Assembly: GCF_900114735.1 (NCBI RefSeq)
Contig: NZ_FOUA01000002.1
Location: 248,001 to 312,000 of the forward strand
Direction of reading: 5' to 3'
DNA from: Halopseudomonas bauzanensis
GTDB taxonomy: Bacteria; Pseudomonadota; Gammaproteobacteria; Pseudomonadales; Pseudomonadaceae
Length of the DNA stretch: 64,000 nt
Each line of letters begins with the position of its first letter. The first letter of the stretch is position 1. Position numbers and translations under genes: made by a program. Below, in pieces: positions 20,137 to 29,853 of the stretch. The notes beneath the pieces were generated by a model. That model ran no database searches, was not told the origin of the DNA, and saw only the letters and a list, made by a program, of their open reading frames with translations.

Positions 20137-20156
20137 GCAGAGCCTTTTAACCCGTT

Positions 20157-20175
20157 GGCCGGGATGGACCCGGCC
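20157..20175. terminator. GC hairpin between convergent genes
   Basis: A 7-bp stem (GGCCGGG / CCCGGCC, loop ATGGA) lies between the ends of the DUF6746-like gene and ybiT. There is no T-run on either side, so terminator function is only suggested by position. Confidence 0.35.
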
Positions 20176-20203
20176 GGTCAGGGGCGGTGCCTGAGCTGTT
20201 GGC

Positions 20204-21793
20204 TCAGACCAGCACGCCCTGGCTGCGCAGATAATCGTCGTAGCTGCCGGAGAAGTCCTTGATGCCGGATTCCGACAGCTCGATGATACGGGTGGCCAGC
20301 GAGCTGACGAATTCGCGGTCATGGCTGACGAAGATCAGCGTGCCGGGGAAGTTTTCCAGCGCCAGGTTCAGCGCCTCGATGGATTCCATGTCCAGGTGGT
20401 TGGTCGGCTCGTCCATGATCATCACGTTGGCCTTCTGCAGGATCAGCTTGCCGAACAGCATGCGGCCCTGTTCACCACCGGAAATCACCTTCACCGATTT
20501 CAGGATGTCGTCATTGGAAAACAGCATGCGCCCGAGCGTGCCGCGCACCAGCTGTTCGCCGCCCTGGGTCCACTGGGCCATCCAGTCGAACAGGGTGTAA
20601 TCGTCGCGGAAGTCTTCCATGTGGTCCTGGGCGAAATAGCCCACATCGGCACTCTCGGCCCACTTCACTGCCCCTGCCTGGGGCGCCATTTCACCGACCA
20701 GGGTGCGCAGCAACGTGGTCTTGCCGATCCCGTTGGGACCAATGATGGCGACCCGCTCACCGGCTTCGATCTGCAGGCTGAGGTTCTTGAACAATGCCTC
20801 GCCATCAAAACCCTGGCTGACCTGTTCCAGAGTCACTGCCTGGCGGTGCAGTTTCTTGTGCTGGTCGAAGCGGATGAACGGGCTGATCCGGCTCGACGGC
20901 TTGACCTCGTCCAGCTGGATCTTGTCGATCTGCTTGGCGCGGCTGGTAGCCTGCTTGGCCTTGGAGGCGTTGGCCGAGAAGCGGCTGACGAAGGTCTGCA
21001 GCTCGGCAATCTGCGCCTTCTTCTTGGCGTTGTCCGACAGCAGGCGTTCCCGCGCCTGGGTGGCGGCGGTCATGTACTCATCGTAGTTGCCGGGGAACAG
21101 GCGCAGCTCGCCGTAATCCAGATCCGCCATGTGCGTACACACGCTGTTGAGGAAGTGGCGGTCGTGGGAAATGATGATCATGGTGCTGCTGCGGGCCGTG
21201 AGAATGTCTTCCAGCCAGCGGATGGTGTTGATATCCAGATGGTTGGTCGGCTCGTCCAGCAGCAGCACATCGGGATCGGAAAACAGCGCCTGGGCCAGCA
21301 GCACGCGCAGCTTCCAGCCGGGGGCGACTTCGCTCATCGGGCCGAAATGCTGTTCCAGCGGAATGCCCAGACCCAGCAACAGTTCACCGGCGCGGGACTC
21401 GGCGGTATAACCGTCCAGCTCGGCGAACTCGGTCTCCAGCTCGGCCACCGCCATGCCATCGGCCTCGCTCATTTCCGGCAGGGAATAGATACGGTCGCGC
21501 TCGGCCTTCACTTTCCACAGCTGCTCATGGCCCATGATCACCGTATCGATCACGCTGTCGTTCTCATAGGCGAACTGATCCTGACGCAGCTTGCCCAGGC
21601 GCACATTCTGCTCCAGCATCACCTGACCGCCGGAGGGTTCCAGATCACCGCCGAGGATCTTCATGAAGGTCGACTTGCCGCAGCCATTGGCGCCGATCAG
21701 GCCGTAGCGGTTGCCATTGCCGAACTTGACGGAAACGTTTTCGAACAGCGGCTTGGCGCCGAACTGCATGGTGATGTTGGCGGTGGAGATCAA
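20204..21793 (-). CDS. ybiT: ABC-F family ATPase YbiT
   Basis: A 529-residue soluble protein with two ABC ATPase domains and no membrane part, the ABC-F architecture of ribosome-binding translation factors. Walker A motifs are G-A-N-G-C-G-K-S-T (near 34) and G-P-N-G-I-G-K-T-T, each with a D-E-P-T-N-H-L-D Walker B. The linker holds a charged P-site-interacting helix pair ([16 protein letters not shown]). Length and the start [12 protein letters not shown] match E. coli YbiT rather than EttA or Uup. Physiological role is poorly defined. Confidence 0.92.
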   Translation of the reverse strand: MISTANITMQFGAKPLFENVSVKFGNGNRYGLIGANGCGKSTFMKILGGDLEPSGGQVMLEQNVRLGKLRQDQFAYENDSVIDTVIMGHEQLWKVKAERDRIYSLPEMSEADGMAVAELETEFAELDGYTAESRAGELLLGLGIPLEQHFGPMSEVAPGWKLRVLLAQALFSDPDVLLLDEPTNHLDINTIRWLEDILTARSSTMIIISHDRHFLNSVCTHMADLDYGELRLFPGNYDEYMTAATQARERLLSDNAKKKAQIAELQTFVSRFSANASKAKQATSRAKQIDKIQLDEVKPSSRISPFIRFDQHKKLHRQAVTLEQVSQGFDGEALFKNLSLQIEAGERVAIIGPNGIGKTTLLRTLVGEMAPQAGAVKWAESADVGYFAQDHMEDFRDDYTLFDWMAQWTQGGEQLVRGTLGRMLFSNDDILKSVKVISGGEQGRMLFGKLILQKANVMIMDEPTNHLDMESIEALNLALENFPGTLIFVSHDREFVSSLATRIIELSESGIKDFSGSYDDYLRSQGVLV

Positions 21794-22019
21794 AGGTCAG
21801 TCCTGCAGAAAGAGAATGGGCGTCGCGGTAAAGCGGCGGCGCATTGTACTGGCTATGGTGAGTGAGTAACAGCGGTGGGCGGGGGGTACGGATGGATGGT
21901 GCGATGTCATTCTGCACCAGGCTCTACTGGAAAGTGACCATGGCTCCTCTGTGCAAGCCTATAATGAACGGAAATATCTTCCCATAAATGACCAGGTCGA
22001 CAGAGAGCGTCCGGAGAAC

Positions 22020-23699
22020 ATGAAAAAACTTATCAAAACCTTGCTTGCTATCAGTGTGTCACTGGCCGTGATACTTGCCCTCTTTCTCTATTGGCCGCTG
22101 TACCAGCGTGCTGCACCCCCGGCGGAGAACGAAGAGCCGGTGGATGTGGTGCTGATCGGTGGTGGGATCATGAGTGTGACTCTGGCGACCTATCTGCAGG
22201 AATTGGCGCCGGACTGGAACGTGCACCTGTTCGAACGCATGGACGCCGTGGCGCTGGAAAGCTCCAACGGCTGGAACAACGCCGGCACCGGTCACGCTGG
22301 TTTTGCCGAACTGAACTACACTCCCGAGCGGGAAGATGGCAGCATTGAAACCAGCCGGGCGGTTAACACAGCCGAGCAGTTCGAAATCTCACGCCAGTTC
22401 TGGGCCCACCAGGTCGAGCAGGGACGCCTGTCCACGCCTTCCGACTTCATCAATCCGACTCCGCACATGAGTTTCGTCTGGGGTGATGACAACATCGAGT
22501 TCTTGCGCAAGCGCCATGCGGCGATGATCAAGAATCCGTTGTTCTACGGCATGGAGTATTCCGAAGACCCCGAGCAGATCAGCCAATGGGCACCGCTGGT
22601 GATGGAAGGTCGCGATCCTGCTCAGAAAGTAGCAGCGACCTACATGCCGTTGGGTACCGACGTCAATTTCGGGGTGATCACCAGCCAGCTGACCGAGTCG
22701 CTGCAGCGCAACCCCAATTTCCAGCTGGAATTGAATCATGAAGTGCGTGGTCTGGATCAGAATGATGACAAGACCTGGAACGTCACCGTCCATGATCTCA
22801 AGGCTGACACGGAGCGCACCATCAAGTCGCGCTTCGTCTTCATCGGTGCCGGTGGAGCGGCATTGAAACTGTTGCAATTGTCCGGTATTCCCGAATCGCG
22901 CAACTATGGAGGTTTTCCGGTGGGTGGCCAGTTCCTGGCCTTCGAATCACCCGAAATCACCGCTCGTCATGAGGTGAAAGCCTACGGCAAGGCCGAAGCC
23001 GGTTCGCCGCCGATGTCAGTACCGCACCTGGACGCGCGCAAGCTGGATGGCAAGCCGGTGATGCTGTTCGGGCCATTCGCGCTGCAGAGCACCAAGTTTC
23101 TCAAGGACGGCTCCTGGTTTGACCTGTTCTCCTCGGTCAACCACAACAACTTCGCTGGCATGCTGAGTGTCGGCAGGCAGAATCTGGATCTGGTCAAATA
23201 CCTGGTGCAGCAAGCCAGCCTGAGCGATGCAGATCGTCATGCCGAACTGCTCAAGTACTTCCCCGAGGCCAACCCCGAGGACTGGAAGCTGGTTACCGCC
23301 GGGCAGCGTGTGCAGATAATCAAGCTTGACTCCCAGAAGGGCGCGACCCTGCAGTTCGGCACCGAGGTGGTCAGTGACGCCGATGGCACCATCGCCGCCC
23401 TGCTAGGCGCCTCGCCAGGCGCATCCACCTCGCCGCCGATCATCCTGAACGTGCTGGCCAAGGTCTTCCCGGAACAGATGGCCGCTGGCTGGAAAGACCG
23501 CCTGAACGCCATCATTCCCTCCTACGGGCGCACTCTCAACGACAGCCCGGCGCTGACCAATGAGATCCGCCGTCACACCAGCCAGGCTCTGCAATTGCCT
23601 CACGTGGATGTGCCAGAGCAATCTGGGAACGTCCAGGCCCCTCCGATGGAGACCACTGCGGCGGAAGAGGGCGACAATAGAGAGTTTCAGGCGCTGTAA
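22020..23699 (+). CDS. mqo: Malate:quinone oxidoreductase, membrane anchored
   Basis: Mqo (559 residues) oxidises malate to oxaloacetate with FAD and reduces quinone. After an N-terminal transmembrane anchor (about 5-24), the FAD-binding motif [13 protein letters not shown] appears, followed by [17 protein letters not shown] and a C-terminal substrate region with [15 protein letters not shown] 22020 is used; TATAAT at 21960-21965 could be a -10 element, but no good -35 is seen. Its product oxaloacetate links it with the pyc and ttd/oad modules nearby. Confidence 0.95.
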   Translation: MKKLIKTLLAISVSLAVILALFLYWPLYQRAAPPAENEEPVDVVLIGGGIMSVTLATYLQELAPDWNVHLFERMDAVALESSNGWNNAGTGHAGFAELNYTPEREDGSIETSRAVNTAEQFEISRQFWAHQVEQGRLSTPSDFINPTPHMSFVWGDDNIEFLRKRHAAMIKNPLFYGMEYSEDPEQISQWAPLVMEGRDPAQKVAATYMPLGTDVNFGVITSQLTESLQRNPNFQLELNHEVRGLDQNDDKTWNVTVHDLKADTERTIKSRFVFIGAGGAALKLLQLSGIPESRNYGGFPVGGQFLAFESPEITARHEVKAYGKAEAGSPPMSVPHLDARKLDGKPVMLFGPFALQSTKFLKDGSWFDLFSSVNHNNFAGMLSVGRQNLDLVKYLVQQASLSDADRHAELLKYFPEANPEDWKLVTAGQRVQIIKLDSQKGATLQFGTEVVSDADGTIAALLGASPGASTSPPIILNVLAKVFPEQMAAGWKDRLNAIIPSYGRTLNDSPALTNEIRRHTSQALQLPHVDVPEQSGNVQAPPMETTAAEEGDNREFQAL

Positions 23700-23717
23700 C
23701 ATCAATAGATTGACTGT

Positions 23718-23761
23718 CTCCGGAATCAGGTTGGACCAATCGGTGTAACCTGATTCCGGAG
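23718..23761. terminator. Long inverted repeat between mqo and a LysR gene
   Basis: A perfect 15-bp inverted repeat (arms CTCCGGAATCAGGTT and AACCTGATTCCGGAG) flanks a 14-nt centre that can itself pair ACC with GGT. It starts 19 nt after the mqo stop and lies between convergent genes. No T-run follows on either strand, so it is either a bidirectional Rho-independent-like terminator without U-tract or a protein-binding repeat. Confidence 0.55.
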
Positions 23762-23813
23762 AGCCTGACATTCGGAATAGCTGCTGGGAATTCTTCTGCT
23801 CTGACAGAAGGTA

Positions 23814-24740
23814 CTACCGCCACGCCGCCAGGCTGTCATGCGGACGGTCGATATTGTCGCGGAAGAAATCGCGTAGATGCTGGATGAAGAACGATACCTT
23901 GGCCGACAGGTTGAGGCGTTCCAGATAGACGGCGTAGATGTCCGCCGGTGGCGTTTCGTAATCCCCCAATACCTCTACCAACTGCCCGGTGCGCAGATAA
24001 CTGGCCACATTCCACTCAGCCCGCATGAGGATGCCGTGGCCATCCAGTGCCCAGTTCAAGGCCACTTCGCCGTCATTGGTGCTGAGACTGCCGTGCACCT
24101 TTATCGACTCGGTCTGCTTGCCTTTGCTCAGCCGCCATATACCGAAAGCCGAATCGTTCTGGCGCAGCACGATGCAATTGTGCCGGGACAGGTCATCAGG
24201 CGTGTCGGGATGACCAAAGGCTTCCAGGTAAACCGGCGCCGCGCACAAACGGCGGCGATTCACTGCGATCTTGCGGGCAATCAATCGGGAATCCGGCAAC
24301 TCGCCGAAGCGGACCGCCACATCGATGGCGTTATCCGGCAGGTTGATCGGCCGGTCGGTCAGATGCAGTTGCACCTCGACTTCGGGGTAGCGTTTCACGA
24401 ACGAGGAGATCGCCGGACTGATATGGGTGCGCCCGAAACCCAACGGCGCATTTACCCGCAATAGCCCCTTGGGTTCCGCTCGGCTGCTGGATACCTGGCG
24501 CTCCATTTCCTCGATTTCACCCAACAGGCGCTGGGCATTGGTCAGATAGAGCTCGCCCTCGGCAGTCAGACTGATGCTGCGCGTGGTGCGATTGAGCAGG
24601 CGCACGCCGAGCCGCTGCTCCAACCTTGCCAGTCGTTTGGACACCGCCGGTGGCGTCAGGTTGAGCTCGCGCGCAGTAGCCGCAAGGCTGCCCAGTTTAT
24701 TCAGCTGGATGAAGAACGCCAGTTCCGACACCTGGTTCAT
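23814..24740 (-). CDS. LysR-type regulator of the tartrate cluster (TtdR/DmlR-like)
   Basis: A 308-residue LysR protein with the N-terminal HTH (S-E-L-A-F-F-I-Q-L-N-K-L-G-S-L-A, then T-P-P-A-V-S-K-R-L-A-R-L-E) and the CrgA-type effector domain (L-R-V-N-A-P-L-G-F-G). It is divergent from ttdA, as ttdR is in E. coli, and its overall sequence type fits the TtdR/DmlR group. It probably activates ttdAB-oad-SLC13 in response to tartrate or a related hydroxy acid. A palindrome lies in the shared 144-bp region. Inducer identity is inferred from context. Confidence 0.82.
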   Translation of the reverse strand: MNQVSELAFFIQLNKLGSLAATARELNLTPPAVSKRLARLEQRLGVRLLNRTTRSISLTAEGELYLTNAQRLLGEIEEMERQVSSSRAEPKGLLRVNAPLGFGRTHISPAISSFVKRYPEVEVQLHLTDRPINLPDNAIDVAVRFGELPDSRLIARKIAVNRRRLCAAPVYLEAFGHPDTPDDLSRHNCIVLRQNDSAFGIWRLSKGKQTESIKVHGSLSTNDGEVALNWALDGHGILMRAEWNVASYLRTGQLVEVLGDYETPPADIYAVYLERLNLSAKVSFFIQHLRDFFRDNIDRPHDSLAAWR

Positions 24741-24756
24741 AGATAACCTGCAGGAA

Positions 24757-24778
24757 ACAATGAAGTGATTTTCATTGT
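24757..24778. promoter_or_regulatory. Candidate LysR operator before ttdA
   Basis: Perfect 8-bp inverted arms ACAATGAA / TTCATTGT separated by 6 nt (GTGATT) lie 16 bp from the LysR start and about 107 bp before ttdA, a usual position for an autoregulatory LysR recognition site. Confidence 0.5.
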
Positions 24779-24884
24779 ATTACAAACCTTCTTGGAAAAC
24801 CTTACCGTACTCCCACGCCCATTCCTACAACAATGTGCGGCATCGGTATGCCGCAGACTAACCCGCCTTGTGAGGAGAACGACA

Positions 24885-25784
24885 ATGGATAACCAGGTAG
24901 CTGTCCAGTCTCTTACCGATGTTTTAGGCAAGTTCACAGCCTATATCGGTAAGAGGCTGCCAACCGACGTCAAGGAAAAGACCGCCAAGTTGCGCGCTGC
25001 AGAAACCAACTCGCTGGCTATCGAAATCTTCGATTCGATGGCCGAGAACCAGGAGGCCGCAGACCGGTTGGATCGCCCGAGCTGTCAGGATACCGGGGTC
25101 ATCCAGTACTTCATTTCGGCCGGCTCCCGGTTTCCGCTGCTTGGTGAACTCGAAGGTATTCTGGAGAACGCCACGCTGGATGCCACCCGCCTGGGGCCGT
25201 TGCGCCACAACGCTGTGGAAACCTTCGATGAGAAGAATACGGGCACCAATACCGGCTCGAAGATTCCATGGCTGGATTGGGAAATCATCCCGGATGCCGA
25301 TTACGCCGTGATCGACGTCTACATGGCCGGTGGCGGTTGCACTCTGCCGGGGTCGGCCAAGGTGCTGATGCCTGGACAGGGCTATGAAGGGGTGACCGAG
25401 TTCGTCTTCGATGTGATTACCTCGCGGGGGGTCAATGCCTGCCCGCCGCTGCTGGTGGGGGTGGGTGTTTCCACCTCGGTGGAGACTGCCGCACGGTTGT
25501 CCAAACGGGCGATTCTGCGTCCGGTGGACTCCGAACATCCCAACGCGAATGCGGCACTGATGGAAAAGCTGCTCGAGGAAGGGCTGAACGAGATTGGTAT
25601 CGGCCCGCAGGGCCTGACGGGTAACACCAGCGTGATGGGGGTGAATATCGAATCTTCCGCACGGCACCCGTCGACTATCGGCGTAGCCGTTTCAACCGGC
25701 TGCTGGGCGCATCGTCGCGGCAAGATCCGCATCAATGCCGACCTGTCCTATGACATCCTCTCGCATGAAGGAGTAGTACTGTGA
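24885..25784 (+). CDS. ttdA: L(+)-tartrate dehydratase alpha subunit
   Basis: The 299-residue iron-sulfur alpha subunit of a class I hydro-lyase. Compared with E. coli TtdA from memory it is very similar across its length: S-C-Q-D-T-G (Cys67), [16 protein letters not shown]-x-[22 protein letters not shown], and [11 protein letters not shown]. The three Cys (in QDTG, GGGCT or NACPP, and TGCW contexts) would hold the 4Fe-4S cluster. It should convert L-tartrate to oxaloacetate with TtdB. A fumarase or other hydroxyacid dehydratase activity cannot be excluded. Confidence 0.88.
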   Translation: MDNQVAVQSLTDVLGKFTAYIGKRLPTDVKEKTAKLRAAETNSLAIEIFDSMAENQEAADRLDRPSCQDTGVIQYFISAGSRFPLLGELEGILENATLDATRLGPLRHNAVETFDEKNTGTNTGSKIPWLDWEIIPDADYAVIDVYMAGGGCTLPGSAKVLMPGQGYEGVTEFVFDVITSRGVNACPPLLVGVGVSTSVETAARLSKRAILRPVDSEHPNANAALMEKLLEEGLNEIGIGPQGLTGNTSVMGVNIESSARHPSTIGVAVSTGCWAHRRGKIRINADLSYDILSHEGVVL

Positions 25785-26389
25785 TCAAGACCCTTTCCAC
25801 TCCGATCAAGGATGAAGACCTCGAGAGCCTGAACGTCGGTGACATCGTTTACCTGACGGGACAATTGGTGACCTGTCGCGATGTAGCCCACCGTCGCCTG
25901 ATCGAACTCAAGCAGCAGTTGCCGGTTGACCTGCAAGGTGGGGCGATCTTCCATGCTGGGCCAATCGTCCGCAAGAAAGATGACGGCAGTTTCGAGATGG
26001 TTTCCATTGGCCCAACCACCAGCATGCGCATGGAAAAGTTCGAGAAGGAATTCATCGAGCAAACCGGCGTCAAGCTGATCATTGGCAAGGGCGGTATGGG
26101 TCCGGAAACCACCGCCGGCTGCCTGGAGAACAAGGCGGTGCATGCGGTTTTCCCCGGCGGCTGCGCGGTATTGGCTGCCACCAAGGTGGAAGAGATCGAG
26201 CGGGCCGAATGGCAGGATCTCGGCATGCCGGAAACCCTGTGGGTGAATCGGGTCCGCGAATTCGGCCCGCTTATCATCTCCATCGATACCAAGGGCAATA
26301 ACCTGTTCGAGCAGAACAAGGCGCGTTTCAATGAGCGCAAAGGCTCGATCATCGAGAAGATCAACAGCCAGGTGCGTTTCATCAAGTGA
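25781..26389 (+). CDS. ttdB: L(+)-tartrate dehydratase beta subunit
   Basis: A 202-residue beta subunit of the fumarase/tartrate dehydratase class. Visible are [11 protein letters not shown], the D-V-A-H-R-R segment, A-I-F-H-A-G-P-I, and [10 protein letters not shown] with G-K-G-G-M-G. The GTG start at 25781 overlaps the ttdA stop (GTGA), so the subunits are translationally coupled for 1:1 production. Together TtdAB would release oxaloacetate for the decarboxylase encoded next. Confidence 0.88.
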   Translation: MIKTLSTPIKDEDLESLNVGDIVYLTGQLVTCRDVAHRRLIELKQQLPVDLQGGAIFHAGPIVRKKDDGSFEMVSIGPTTSMRMEKFEKEFIEQTGVKLIIGKGGMGPETTAGCLENKAVHAVFPGGCAVLAATKVEEIERAEWQDLGMPETLWVNRVREFGPLIISIDTKGNNLFEQNKARFNERKGSIIEKINSQVRFIK

Positions 26390-26546
26390 TCCCTTCATCC
26401 GCCACGGCGGCACATGCTTGTCCGTCGTGGTATGGTTGTCAGCTTTTCCACTATCCTTAGCAGTAACTGCACCGTACCGGACCCTCTTCTGGTGACGGTG
26501 CATGTAGTGCTTTGTCACTTTGGTACAGATCACAGAGATGAAGACC

Positions 26547-27413
26547 ATGCAGAAAGTCTGCCATCACGAGATGCGCAACGCCTTCCGCGCTTTGCTTGCC
26601 CGCTCCGCCTGTTTTCAAACTGCCTCGGTGTTCGACCCGCTGTCGGCCCGTATCGCTGCCGATCTCGGTTTTGAGGTCGGTATCCTCGGTGGTTCGGTCG
26701 CCTCCTTGCAAGTGTTGGCGGCACCGGATATCGCCCTGATCACGCTCAGCGAGTTTGCGGAACAGGCCACCCGTATCGGTCGGGTGGCTCGGCTGCCGGT
26801 GATTGCCGACGCTGACCACGGCTACGGTAATGCGCTCAATGCCATGCGCACGGTAACCGAGCTGGAGCGTGCCGGGGTCGCCGCACTGACGTTGGAGGAT
26901 ACGTTGCTGCCGGCGCAGTTCGGGCGCAAGTCGTACGACCTTATCAGCGTCGCGGAGGGTGTCGGCAAATTGCAGGCCGCTCGGGAAGCACGCAATGACA
27001 GCGCCCTGGCGATCATTGCGCGTACCCACGCCGGTGTGCAGTCGCTTAACGACGTGATCCACCGCACCCGCGCCTATCAGGAAGCAGGCGCCGATGGTAT
27101 TTGTCTGGTCGGCGTGGAGGACTTCGCCCACCTGGAAGCTATCGCCGAAGGGTTGCGGGTGCCGCTGATGCTGGTGACCTACGGGAATCCGCAGCTACGC
27201 GATGACGAGCGCCTGGCCGCGTTGGGTGTACGCATTGTGGTAAACGGACACGGTGCCTACTTCGCTGCAATCAAGGCAACCTACGACAGCCTGCGCGAAC
27301 AACGTGGTATCGCCCCCGGCAATGGTCTCACTGCCTCGGAACTGGCGACCCGCTACACCAGCCCCGACGAATACCTCGCCTGGGCAGAGCAATATATGAA
27401 CGTAAAAGAGTAA
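26547..27413 (+). CDS. Oxaloacetate decarboxylase (PA4872 type, ICL/PEP-mutase superfamily)
   Basis: A 288-residue Mg-dependent TIM-barrel enzyme decarboxylating oxaloacetate to pyruvate. It matches the Pseudomonas PA4872 family: [12 protein letters not shown], the [14 protein letters not shown] start of the barrel, [12 protein letters not shown] (metal), E-D-T-L-L-P and D-G-I-C-L-V-G-V. Alternative start ATG 26538 would add three residues; 26547 aligns best with the family. Placement after ttdAB gives a direct tartrate-to-pyruvate route. The usual A-R-T-N is A-R-T-H here. About 157 nt separate it from ttdB. Confidence 0.88.
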   Translation: MQKVCHHEMRNAFRALLARSACFQTASVFDPLSARIAADLGFEVGILGGSVASLQVLAAPDIALITLSEFAEQATRIGRVARLPVIADADHGYGNALNAMRTVTELERAGVAALTLEDTLLPAQFGRKSYDLISVAEGVGKLQAAREARNDSALAIIARTHAGVQSLNDVIHRTRAYQEAGADGICLVGVEDFAHLEAIAEGLRVPLMLVTYGNPQLRDDERLAALGVRIVVNGHGAYFAAIKATYDSLREQRGIAPGNGLTASELATRYTSPDEYLAWAEQYMNVKE

Positions 27414-27728
27414 ACAGGCCGCAGCTCCTGCACTGCTTTCTCTTCCCATCATTAAATTCCCATGTCACAGACTGCGCCCTCGTCAGCCTGTGGCACCGGA
27501 ATCCTGCTGCATCCCTAAAGTTATTTCCCAGCCCCTCGCTCGTTAAAGCCAAGGCTTAGTGGCGTGTCGCCGAGTAATTATATTGTTAACTCAAATTCAC
27601 TAAAGATGTGATTTCAAGGCGATCAATCCAGTTTATTTCACTGTATATACTCGGCCGGTCGCAGCTTGTTGCGGCCTCGCCCATAACAAAAATACATGGA
27701 GTCTCCTCTTGATTGAGGAGGGAAATAA

Positions 27729-28997
27729 ATGACTCACATCGAGATAACCCTGCTGCTCCTGCTGTTCGCAACCGTCATGTTTGTCTGGGAGCGAATTCCT
27801 CTCGCGTTGACTGCCATCATCGTCTGCCTGACGCTGGTAGTGACCGGTGTCCTCGACCCGAAAACCGCATTCAATGGGTTCATCAATACCAACGTCATCC
27901 TGTTCGTGGGTATGTTCGTGGTGGGGGCCGCCCTGTTCGAAACGGGGATGGCAAACCGTATCGGTGGTCTGGTGACGCGCTTCGCCAAGACCGAGCGGCA
28001 ACTGATCGTGGCGATCATGGTAATCGTCGGGGTGTTGTCCGGTTTGCTGTCCAATACCGGCACCGCTGCGATACTGATTCCGGTGGTAATCGGCATCGCA
28101 GCTAAATCCGGTTTCTCTCGCTCACGGTTGTTGATGCCGCTGGTACTGGCCGCAGCAATGGGCGGCAATCTGTCGCTGATCGGTGCGCCAGGCAACCTGA
28201 TTGCCCAAAGCGCATTGCAGAATGCCGGTCTTGAGTTCAGCTTTTTCGAATACGCCAAGGTGGGACTTCCATTGCTGGTTGGCGGGATTATCTATTTCGC
28301 TTTCTTCGGCTATCGGTTGCTGCCCGCAGGTAATTCATCTGCGATCAGCGGGTTCGATCAGGAGCATGATTTCAGTGCTGTGCCGAAGTGGAAGCAGATC
28401 ATGTCGCTGGTGGTCATGGTTGCCACTATCCTTGGCATGGTCTTCGAGAAGGCGATAGGCATTCCCCTGCACATTACCGCCTGTATCGGCGCGGCATTTC
28501 TGGTGCTGGTCGGGGTCTTGACCGAGAAACAGGCGTATCACTCCATCGACACCCAAACCATCTTCATTTTCGGCGGCACCCTGGCTTTGGCCAGCGCGCT
28601 TGACCAGACGGGAGCTGGGGCGACGGTCGCTACCTTCATCATGGACCTGCTCGGCACAGAGCCGTCCCCTGCCGTTCTGTTGATGGTGATCTTCTTCATT
28701 TCCTGCGCGCTTACCAATTTCATGTCCAACACGGCGACCACTGCACTGCTGGTCCCCATTGGCATGTCCATTGCGGCCAATCTGGGCGCCGATCCCCGGG
28801 CGGTGCTGATGGCGATTGTGATAGGTGGTTCCTGCGCCTATGCCACACCGATCGGCATGCCGGCGAATCTCATGGTGTTGTCGGCTGGCGGTTATAAATT
28901 TGCTGATTATCTGAGGTGTGGTTTGCCGCTGATTTTCGTCGCCGGCGCCATTGCCATCCCGCTGTTGCTGTTGTTCTTCCCGTTTTTTCCGGCTTGA
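27729..28997 (+). CDS. SLC13/DASS family anion permease, probable tartrate importer
   Basis: A 422-residue polytopic membrane protein with around 11 helices of the DASS/SLC13 group, known for sodium- or proton-coupled uptake of di- and tricarboxylates or sulfate. The two S-N-T motifs of the family, at L-S-N-T-G-T-A and M-S-N-T-A-T-T, and P-L-V-L-A-A-A-M-G-G-N-L-S-L-I-G can be seen. It has a strong GAGGAGGG site. It is the last gene of the ttd cluster. The 315-nt gap before it holds no gene that I can see, so it may have its own promoter. Substrate inferred from neighbours. Confidence 0.85.
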   Translation: MTHIEITLLLLLFATVMFVWERIPLALTAIIVCLTLVVTGVLDPKTAFNGFINTNVILFVGMFVVGAALFETGMANRIGGLVTRFAKTERQLIVAIMVIVGVLSGLLSNTGTAAILIPVVIGIAAKSGFSRSRLLMPLVLAAAMGGNLSLIGAPGNLIAQSALQNAGLEFSFFEYAKVGLPLLVGGIIYFAFFGYRLLPAGNSSAISGFDQEHDFSAVPKWKQIMSLVVMVATILGMVFEKAIGIPLHITACIGAAFLVLVGVLTEKQAYHSIDTQTIFIFGGTLALASALDQTGAGATVATFIMDLLGTEPSPAVLLMVIFFISCALTNFMSNTATTALLVPIGMSIAANLGADPRAVLMAIVIGGSCAYATPIGMPANLMVLSAGGYKFADYLRCGLPLIFVAGAIAIPLLLLFFPFFPA

Positions 28998-29057
28998 GCT
29001 TTAAACGCCTTAGCTGCTTACGCTCAGGGTCAGTTGCCTGCTTGTACTTTGATCAAT

Positions 29058-29083
29058 CCGGTTATACCTTTCGTTATAACCGG
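29058..29083. promoter_or_regulatory. Inverted-repeat operator of the toxin-antitoxin pair
   Basis: Perfect 9-bp arms CCGGTTATA / TATAACCGG with an 8-nt spacer end 15 nt before the antitoxin start, covering the likely promoter. Flanking TTGAT / ATCAA extend the symmetry imperfectly. This is the expected site for autoregulation by an AbrB-type antitoxin. Confidence 0.6.
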
Positions 29084-29098
29084 ATCAAGGAGATGTAC

Positions 29099-29320
29099 AT
29101 GAAACTCAAAATCACCAGCATCGGCAACTCCGCCGGGGTCATCCTACCCAAGGATATCCTCGCCCGCCTGCGCCTGGAAAAGGGTGATGAGCTGTATGTA
29201 TTGGAAACGCCGGACGGCATCAAGCTCACTACCTTTGATCCGACCTTGGCTGAGCAAATGGAAGTGGCTGATAAAGTTATGCGTAAGCGGCGCAACCTCT
29301 TGCACAAACTGGCACAGTGA
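29099..29320 (+). CDS. AbrB/MazE-family antitoxin
   Basis: A 73-residue DNA-binding protein of the AbrB/MazE/SpoVT swapped-hairpin type: K-L-K-I-T-S-I-G-N-S-A-G-V-I-L-P-K-D-I-L (residues 1-21), then L-x-L-E-K-G-D-E-L-Y-V. The charged C-terminus (K-V-M-R-K-R-R-N-L) should bind and block the toxin. ATG 29099 has AAGGAG at six bases, whereas ATG 29093 touches that site. The Doc-like toxin gene starts 10 nt after its stop. It likely represses the pair through the inverted repeat upstream. Confidence 0.85.
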   Translation: MKLKITSIGNSAGVILPKDILARLRLEKGDELYVLETPDGIKLTTFDPTLAEQMEVADKVMRKRRNLLHKLAQ

Positions 29321-29330
29321 GGCCGCCCGC

Positions 29331-29759
29331 ATGATTGTCTGGATCACCAGTAAACTGACACTGGCCATTCATGACCGGCAGTTGGCCGAGCATGGCGGCG
29401 GTAACGGGGTGCGGGATGAGGGGCTGCTTGACTCGGCGCTGGCCCGCCCGCAACAGCTGTTCGCCTACGGCAAGCCGCCACCGGATCTGGCTGATCTGGC
29501 TGCCAGCCTGGCCCATGGCCTGGCCAGTGATCATCCCTTTGTCGATGGCAACAAGCGCGCCGCGGCGGTCATGTGCGAGGTGTTTATCGAACTCAATGAT
29601 GGGCATCTGGAGGCGGACGATGTCGAGCTCTATCCGCAATATATTGGCCTCGCCGAAGGCTCCATCAGCGAAGCCGAGTTCGCCAGCTGGCTGCGCGAAC
29701 GCATTGTGATTGACCGACCGGACGGGGTGCAGGAACCCGCTGAGAGTTATGGAGCGTAG
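29331..29759 (+). CDS. Doc-type (death-on-curing) Fic-fold toxin
   Basis: A 142-residue protein with the Fic/Doc core motif H-P-F-V-D-G-N-K-R at 68-76, preceded by a variable N-terminal helix set. Doc kinases phosphorylate EF-Tu; the motif HxFx(N/D)(A/G)NKR and short length fit Doc rather than AMP-transferring Fic proteins. The N-terminal A-I-H-D-R-Q-L-A-E-H-G-G segment with G-V-R-D-E-G-L-L-D-S-A-L is typical of the family. It pairs with the upstream AbrB antitoxin rather than a Phd antitoxin, a known alternative partner. Coupling by a 10-nt gap. Confidence 0.87.
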   Translation: MIVWITSKLTLAIHDRQLAEHGGGNGVRDEGLLDSALARPQQLFAYGKPPPDLADLAASLAHGLASDHPFVDGNKRAAAVMCEVFIELNDGHLEADDVELYPQYIGLAEGSISEAEFASWLRERIVIDRPDGVQEPAESYGA

Positions 29760-29776
29760 CGCAGCTGCGCTACGCT
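29753..29776. repeat. 24-bp perfect palindrome at the toxin stop
   Basis: AGCGTAGCGCAG followed directly by its exact complement CTGCGCTACGCT; the toxin TAG stop lies inside the first arm. No T-run follows. It could be a terminator-like hairpin or a protein-binding or attachment site. Confidence 0.6.
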
Positions 29777-29853
29777 TGAACGGGGCCGGCTGACTTCGCT
29801 CATCGAACGGGTGCTCGATGCGTTCAGGAACGTGCGAGCCTTCGAGTTACCGC

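Noticed and set aside
20321-21865. 514-codon plus-strand frame opposite ybiT
   Set aside because: Mirror of ybiT; both ABC domains are on the minus strand.
24885-26389. ttdA-ttdB as a class I fumarase
   Set aside because: Two-subunit class I fumarases exist, but the sequence is very close to E. coli TtdAB as I recall it, and a downstream oxaloacetate decarboxylase fits tartrate better. The alternative is kept in the feature text.
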